DNA of 64,000 nt from Streptomyces fradiae. Lineage in GTDB: Bacteria > Actinomycetota > Actinomycetes > Streptomycetales > Streptomycetaceae. Where the stretch lies: contig NZ_CP065958.1 in the NCBI RefSeq assembly GCF_041270065.1, forward strand, positions 6,386,001 through 6,450,000, given 5' to 3'. This document shows, piece after piece, positions 59,297 to 64,000 of the stretch. Below the pieces are notes generated by a model. The model made no database searches, was not told the DNA's origin, and saw nothing but the letters and a program-made list of their open reading frames with translations. Within the stretch, counting starts at the first letter, position 1. Each line of letters begins with the position of its first letter. The position numbers were made by a program, and so were the translations under genes.

Positions 59297-61489
59297 ATGG
59301 TCCACACCCTCGAACGCCTGGTCGTACGGCACACCCTCCGCGTCCCCGTCCCCTCCGGGACCGGCCAAGGGGCCGCCGCCGCACGGCAGTTCGACATCGC
59401 GCTGATGTCCGTCGGGTTCAAGCTGTCGGGCGAGCTGTTCACCGCCCTGTCCGGGTGCGAGGAGAAGACGGTCGCCGCCCTCGCCGCCCGCACCCTGGAC
59501 ACCGTCCGGGAACTCGTCGGGGACCACGTCCGGCACAACCCGTACTTCCTCCGCTTCCCGGCCGGCGTCCCCGACACCGCAGCCTTCTGGGCCGAGTGCC
59601 TGGTCAAGGCACTCGGCGACGAGACGGCGCGGCCCCTGGTGCTCGGACAGCTCAGCACCGGGACACTCGACCTGCTGACCCTGCCCACGTACGGGCGGTA
59701 CCAGCACGCGTACGAGGACCTGCTCGCCGCTCACGGCGAACTGGTCGCGGCGGCCGGCGACCGGGTCACCCTCCTGCACCCCGGCGGCGCCCTCCTCGAC
59801 GAGGTGAGCGCGCTCTACCTCGCCCTCGCCGGCAGCCGCACCCCGCTCGGCGAGGAGCACCTCGCCGACCTGGCCGTGCTCGCCGGGAACCAGGCGCACG
59901 GGCCGCAGCCGGAGAGGATCCCGGTCCGGGAGGTCCGGGCCGTGGTCAACCGGGCCCGCCTGAAGGCCGGGGCCGCCCTGCTCGTCGACACCGTCACCGA
60001 TGTGCTGCGGCTCGCCTGCGCGCTGTCGGTCGGCGATGTGGGCCTGCGCGAGCCCACCCGGTTCCGCGCGCCGTCCCGGGCGCACCGTCGCGCGCTGCTC
60101 GCCGCCCTCGACGCGGTCGTCGCCGCGCAGCCCGCCAAGCTCGTCGACGTCACCCGGCACCGCGAGGCGTGGAAGCGGCTCGGGGAGCGGCTGCACCCGC
60201 ACGAGTACCCGCAGTGGCCGCACGCGGCCGAGGTGTTCGCCGTCGCGCGCGGCGAGCGCAAGGCGCCCTCGCTCGCCGGGCGGGCCGAGGCGCTGCTCGC
60301 CGGCGGCGACGTCGCCAGCGCCGCCGACCTGCTCGCGACCACCGCGCCCGGCGCGCTGTTCCGCGGGCTCGACCGGTTCGTCCGCACCGCGCAGGAAGGC
60401 CCGGAACTCGACGCCGTCCTCACCGCCGCCGAGCGTGCCGCAGCCCGGGTGTCGGGGCGTGTCGTGCTGTCCCTGCGCGAGCACGTGCAGAACCGCACGG
60501 AGGCCACAGGAGCGGCCGAGTCCGGCGCACCGCGCCGGGTGTTCGTGAACCGGTCCGGCGGCGCCTGGGTCACCGAGGACACCCGCGGGCCGCTGCCCGA
60601 GGCCGTACGGGACCGGCTCACCGCCCTGCTCGACGCCGAGACCCGGCGCCGGCTCACGGTCCCCGAACGGCTCCTCGTCGACCCCGAAGTCCTGTCCGTG
60701 GCACTGCCGTTGAGCGGCCGGGCCGCCGCGGCCGGCCTCGGCACGCTGCCGCGCGGCTCCGTGTCGCGGATCGAGGGCGAGCTGCTGCGCTTCTTCACGT
60801 ACTGGAAGCAGGCCCGGGCCACCACCGACCACGACCTGTCAGCCCTGGTCCTGGACGCCGGCTACGACGCCGTCACCTGGCTCTCGTACACCGCCCTCAC
60901 GTCTGTCGAGGGCACCCACTCCGGCGATGTCACCAACGCGCCCGACGGCGCCACGGAGTTCATCGACCTGCGGCTCGGCGCGGTGCGCGGCGACTTCATC
61001 GTCCCGCAGGTGCACGTCTACAGCGGCGAGGGCTTCGACCGCGTCGAGGAGTCGTTCTTCGGCTTCATGCTGCGCGAGGCCGACCAGGGCGGCCGGCCCT
61101 TCGAACCGCGCACCGTGCGCATGAAGTCGGACCTGCGCGGCCCCGGCCGGATCGCCCTGCCGCTCGCCTTCCAGCGCGACGCCGAGGGCGGCTGGCACGC
61201 CCGCTGGCTGCACCTCTACCTCAAGGGCGAGCCGCACGGGAACCGGGTCGAGGAGAACAAGGTGACCTTCGCCGTCCTCGTCCGCGGCCTGGTCGAGCGG
61301 ACCCCGCTCACCGTCCGGCACCTCACCGACCTGATGACCGCGGCGGGCGCCCGCACCGAACTGTGGGACGGCCGCACCCCGGCGCCCGAGGAGCCGGTCA
61401 CCTACATCGGTCTGGAGCGCCCCGAGGGGCTCGCCCCGGGCTCGCGGGTGATCACGCCGGAAAATCTGCGCGACCTGATCCCCGCCTGA
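59297..61489 (+). CDS. Large protein with TerD-like C-terminal domain (MXAN_6230/SCO0854 type)
   Basis: 730 residues from the ATG at 59297. The helical N-terminal ~450 residues show no clear catalytic or RING-type Cys motif. From about residue 520 a TerD-like domain is seen: DHDLSALVLDAGYDAVTWLSY, THSGDVTNAPDGATEFIDL and VPQVHVYSGEGFDRVEESF, with the acidic Ca2+-binding context of tellurium-resistance TerD proteins. It corresponds, from memory, to a Streptomyces/Myxococcus family named MXAN_6230/SCO0854. A role in stress or membrane processes is inferred. Confidence 0.8.
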   Translation: MVHTLERLVVRHTLRVPVPSGTGQGAAAARQFDIALMSVGFKLSGELFTALSGCEEKTVAALAARTLDTVRELVGDHVRHNPYFLRFPAGVPDTAAFWAECLVKALGDETARPLVLGQLSTGTLDLLTLPTYGRYQHAYEDLLAAHGELVAAAGDRVTLLHPGGALLDEVSALYLALAGSRTPLGEEHLADLAVLAGNQAHGPQPERIPVREVRAVVNRARLKAGAALLVDTVTDVLRLACALSVGDVGLREPTRFRAPSRAHRRALLAALDAVVAAQPAKLVDVTRHREAWKRLGERLHPHEYPQWPHAAEVFAVARGERKAPSLAGRAEALLAGGDVASAADLLATTAPGALFRGLDRFVRTAQEGPELDAVLTAAERAAARVSGRVVLSLREHVQNRTEATGAAESGAPRRVFVNRSGGAWVTEDTRGPLPEAVRDRLTALLDAETRRRLTVPERLLVDPEVLSVALPLSGRAAAAGLGTLPRGSVSRIEGELLRFFTYWKQARATTDHDLSALVLDAGYDAVTWLSYTALTSVEGTHSGDVTNAPDGATEFIDLRLGAVRGDFIVPQVHVYSGEGFDRVEESFFGFMLREADQGGRPFEPRTVRMKSDLRGPGRIALPLAFQRDAEGGWHARWLHLYLKGEPHGNRVEENKVTFAVLVRGLVERTPLTVRHLTDLMTAAGARTELWDGRTPAPEEPVTYIGLERPEGLAPGSRVITPENLRDLIPA

Positions 61490-61590
61490 GTGCTAGGTTC
61501 TTTCCAAGGCGAGGCCATGAAGGGGCTTCCTTCTCACTCGAATTCAATCGACGCCAGTAGTCCCTTCGCTTTCCTCGCCCCTTTTCTTTT
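61490..61590. other. Purine-tract/AT-richer gap between the TerD-type gene and treY
   Basis: About 100 bp between convergent genes. The plus strand of 61560-61597 is a C/T tract that includes CCCCTTTTCTTTTC, unusual for this genome. GAAGG-GGCTT-CCTTC (about 61517-61531) can form a small hairpin. No gene is seen. Confidence 0.5.
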
Positions 61591-63945
61591 CTACGGGCGC
61601 ACCAACAGTGCCACCGGCCGCGACTCGAACAGTTCCGCCAGCTTCACCGGGGTCTGCGCCCCGCCGCTGAACTCCCGTACGCCGTCGAGGACATCGAGCC
61701 ACCGGCCGTCCGGCAGCGCGAGCGCCGTGTCCTGCCAGCCGCCCGCCTCCGCGAGGCGGAGCGACAGCCGGGTCACCGCCGTCAGGACCCGGTCCGCGCG
61801 GGTGAACGCCAGACAGTGCGGGGCCGTCGGGCCCGTCGCCGGCAGCGCCGTGTAGTGGCCGGCCGGGCCGAAGTACTCGGGGTGCGTACGGCGCAGGCCG
61901 AGGGCCGCCCGGACGAGCGCCGTCTTGTCGTCGTCCGGGCCCGGCGCGTACGGCGCCCGGTTGTCCGGGTCGACAAGGGCCCGGTACTCCCGCTCGGTGT
62001 TCTGGTAGAGCTCGGGCACGCCCGGCATGGTCAGCTGCACCAGCGCCGCGCCCAGGACCTGGGCGCGGATGTGGGGTTCGAGTCCGAAGGCCGCCTCGGA
62101 GGCGGTACGGAGCGGGATCCGGCCCGGGCCGGCCGCCACGAACTCGGTCACCGCCCGCTCGTACGCCGGATCCGGCTCCGTCCAGCTGGTGTGCAGACCC
62201 GCCTCGCGCACCGACTTGAGGACGGCCGGCCCGAGCCGCGCCGCGTCGGGGGCGCCGAAGCCGAAGGCGGTCTGCCAGGCCGTCCACGCCAGGTGCGGAT
62301 CGGGCGCGGGCACCCCGGCGACCTCCTCCAGGAGCTCCGCCCAGCGCTGCGGGCACTGCGACAGGACCGCGATCCCGGCCCGTACGTCCGCGCTGCGCTT
62401 GGTGTCATGGGTGGTGAGCACCGTGCCGGTGCCCGGCCAGTCGCGGGCGAGCCGGGCGCAGAAGGCGTGGAACTCGTCGGGGGTGACCGCCGGGCGGCCC
62501 GGGTCGCCGCCCACCTCGTTCGCCGAGAGCAACGGGGTGTAGCGGTAGAAGGCCGTGTCCTCCACGGACTTGGCGCGCAGCGCGGACGAGGTCTGCGCGA
62601 ACCGGGCCCGGAACGCCCGGTGTTCGGGCCCGTCGCCGTGGGCGGTGCCGAGCGCGAGGTCGCGCACCACGTCCACCGCCGTCGCCTCCTCCGGCACCGC
62701 GAACGCGGCCTTGGCGCCGCGCGCCGCCTCCGTGGTGAGGAAGTGCTCGCCGCCGGTGCGGTAGGTGCGGTACACCGGGACGCGGACGAGGAGTTCGCGG
62801 ATCGCGGTGTGCAGCGCCCACGGCGCGTGGTCGCGCAGCGCGGGGTCGGCGGCGCAGATCCGTTCGGCCAGGCGGGTCAGGGCGGCGGTCTCCGAGGCCA
62901 GTTCATGGGTGACGACCTTGTACGCGGCGCGGCGCGCGGTCGCCGCCCAGTAGCCGCCCCGGTCCCCGGCCCGACCGGCGAACTCCCGGTACACGTCGGC
63001 GAGTTCGTCGGCGCCCACCGGGTCGGTGAAGAGCCCGTCCACGTACCGCAGGGCGTCGTAGCCGGTGGTGCCGGCCACCGGCCAGGAGGCGGGCAGCGGT
63101 TCGGTGCCGGTGAGGATCTTCTCCACCACCGTCCAGCAGCGTCCGCCGGTCGCCTCGGCGAGCCGCTCCAGATAGCCCTCCGGGTCGGCGAGCCCGTCCG
63201 GGTGGTCGATCCGCAGCCCGTCGACGACACCGTCGGCGACCAGCTCCAGGACCTTGGCATGGGTCGCGGCGAACACCTCCGGATCCTCGACCCGCACCCC
63301 GATCAGATCCGAAATGGTGAAGAAGCGGCGGTAGTTGAGCTCGGTGCGGGCGAGCCGCCACCAGGCGAGCCGGTACCACTGGGCGTCGAGCAGCTCGTCC
63401 AACGGCAGCTCCTCGGTGCCGGCCCGCAGCGGGAACTCCTGCCCGTCGAGGACGAGGACACCGTCCGCGACCCGCAGCCGGTCGCGCACCTCGGGCAGCC
63501 GGGCCGGAAGCACCGGCAGCAGCATCCGGCCGTCGCCCGCCGCCCAGTCGATGTCGAACCAGCGCGCGTACGGCGACTCCGGGCCCTCCCGCAGCACCTC
63601 CCGCAGGGCCCGGTTGTGCCGGGGCGAGGCCGCCATGTGGTTGGGCACCAGATCGAGGACCAGGCCCAGGCCGTGCGCGCGGGCCGTCGCCGCGAGCGCC
63701 CGCAGCCCCTCCTCGCCGCCCAGTTCGCCCCGTACCCGGCCCGGATCGGTCACGTCGTACCCATGGGTGGAACCCGGCACCGCCTCCAGGACCGGCGACA
63801 GATGCAGATGCGAGACCCCGAGCGCGGCGAGCCGTGGCACGGCCGCCTCGGCGGCGGCGAACGGGAACTCCGGCTGCAACTGGATCCGGTAGGTCGCGGT
63901 GGGCAGCGCCCGTTCCAGGGCTGAGGGCAGCGAGAAGGACGTCAT
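61591..63945 (-). CDS. treY: Malto-oligosyltrehalose synthase
   Basis: 784 residues. GH13 barrel with YRIQLQPEFPFAAAEAAVP, LHLSPVLEAVPGSTHGYDV, LDLVPNHMA (region I), LRIDHPDGLADPEGYL (nucleophile Asp region), VVEKILTGTEPLP (acid Glu) and TTGYD. The C-terminal part has FYRYTPLLSANEVGG, THDTKRSADVRAG and PGVPELYQNTE. It converts the reducing end of a glucan into alpha,alpha-1,1 linkage, giving the TreZ substrate. A treX/glgX gene would be expected upstream, beyond the right edge. Confidence 0.96.
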   Translation of the reverse strand: MTSFSLPSALERALPTATYRIQLQPEFPFAAAEAAVPRLAALGVSHLHLSPVLEAVPGSTHGYDVTDPGRVRGELGGEEGLRALAATARAHGLGLVLDLVPNHMAASPRHNRALREVLREGPESPYARWFDIDWAAGDGRMLLPVLPARLPEVRDRLRVADGVLVLDGQEFPLRAGTEELPLDELLDAQWYRLAWWRLARTELNYRRFFTISDLIGVRVEDPEVFAATHAKVLELVADGVVDGLRIDHPDGLADPEGYLERLAEATGGRCWTVVEKILTGTEPLPASWPVAGTTGYDALRYVDGLFTDPVGADELADVYREFAGRAGDRGGYWAATARRAAYKVVTHELASETAALTRLAERICAADPALRDHAPWALHTAIRELLVRVPVYRTYRTGGEHFLTTEAARGAKAAFAVPEEATAVDVVRDLALGTAHGDGPEHRAFRARFAQTSSALRAKSVEDTAFYRYTPLLSANEVGGDPGRPAVTPDEFHAFCARLARDWPGTGTVLTTHDTKRSADVRAGIAVLSQCPQRWAELLEEVAGVPAPDPHLAWTAWQTAFGFGAPDAARLGPAVLKSVREAGLHTSWTEPDPAYERAVTEFVAAGPGRIPLRTASEAAFGLEPHIRAQVLGAALVQLTMPGVPELYQNTEREYRALVDPDNRAPYAPGPDDDKTALVRAALGLRRTHPEYFGPAGHYTALPATGPTAPHCLAFTRADRVLTAVTRLSLRLAEAGGWQDTALALPDGRWLDVLDGVREFSGGAQTPVKLAELFESRPVALLVRP

Positions 63946-64000
63946 GCGAACGTACGTACCCCGCGCGGAGGGTTCCGTGTCATCGCCCCATGCGTCCGTT

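Noticed and set aside
59068..61560. 830-codon frame overlapping the TerD-type gene
   Set aside because: Same strand but different frame; Arg/Pro-rich, no start signal, and the 59297 frame has clear domain content.

Overview
The window is chromosomal DNA from a Streptomyces or a very close relative. The evidence is very high G+C with G/C-ending codons, GTG/TTG starts, a SsgA-like sporulation gene, a WhiJ-type regulator/DUF397/ATPase cluster, a coproporphyrin-type haem pathway, and a single in-frame TTA (bldA-type) codon in a developmental-type regulator. I found no rRNA, tRNA, CRISPR array, intact insertion sequence or prophage. From memory, the gene order of the left half resembles the S. coelicolor region around SCO6028-SCO6061; no search was run.

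1-16 kb: a partial XRE regulator, a ferritin-like protein, ribonuclease D, a LuxR-type response regulator, a DUF3000 protein and three haem genes. The haem genes are hemE, the HemY/CgoX oxidase and hemQ/chdC, with a flavin disulfide reductase and a small RTX-like secreted protein between them. Next comes a leftward block that is the most interesting part of the window. It contains a DUF692/MNIO-type iron oxidase that overlaps a TIGR04222-type membrane protein with a seven-cysteine Ser/Gly tail, then a second TIGR04222-type protein and a secreted tripeptidyl-aminopeptidase-like hydrolase. This looks like an enzyme-substrate pair for peptide cysteine modification on a membrane anchor.

16-32 kb: a MerR/TipA-type regulator with a textbook 19-bp-spacer palindromic promoter, a Pth2-like protein, an AIM24 protein, a small ABC transporter, a lipoprotein polysaccharide deacetylase, a coiled-coil HTH protein, PPK2, TetR plus a divergent SDR, a Tat-exported PhoX/DUF839 protein, OsmC, ZapE, a RibD-like reductase, murC and msrB.

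32-45 kb: Fur-family regulator divergent from katG with an operator-like palindrome inside the katG promoter; a Tat-exported beta-rich protein with a small coiled-coil partner; the WhiJ-like cluster (SDR, DUF397 with an internal duplication, XRE regulator with a TTA codon, divergent RsbW-like ATPase); WYL regulator opposite a RidA protein; TPR protein; and an ECF41-type sigma factor. Two rightward promoters carrying the ECF41 -35 motif TGTCACA lie in front of a DoxX protein and an NmrA-like SDR, suggesting a small local regulon.

45-64 kb: small accessory enzymes (VOC proteins, methyltransferase, kinase, cysteine hydrolase, glutamine-amidotransferase-like protein), a LysR regulator with a shortened sensor domain, an M24 peptidase, treZ, a GNAT protein, DUF1707-FHA, a shortened P450-like protein followed by a nitroreductase, a SsgA-like protein, a large TerD-domain protein and treY. 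treZ and treY (TreYZ trehalose from glycogen) point the same way but are split by six genes.
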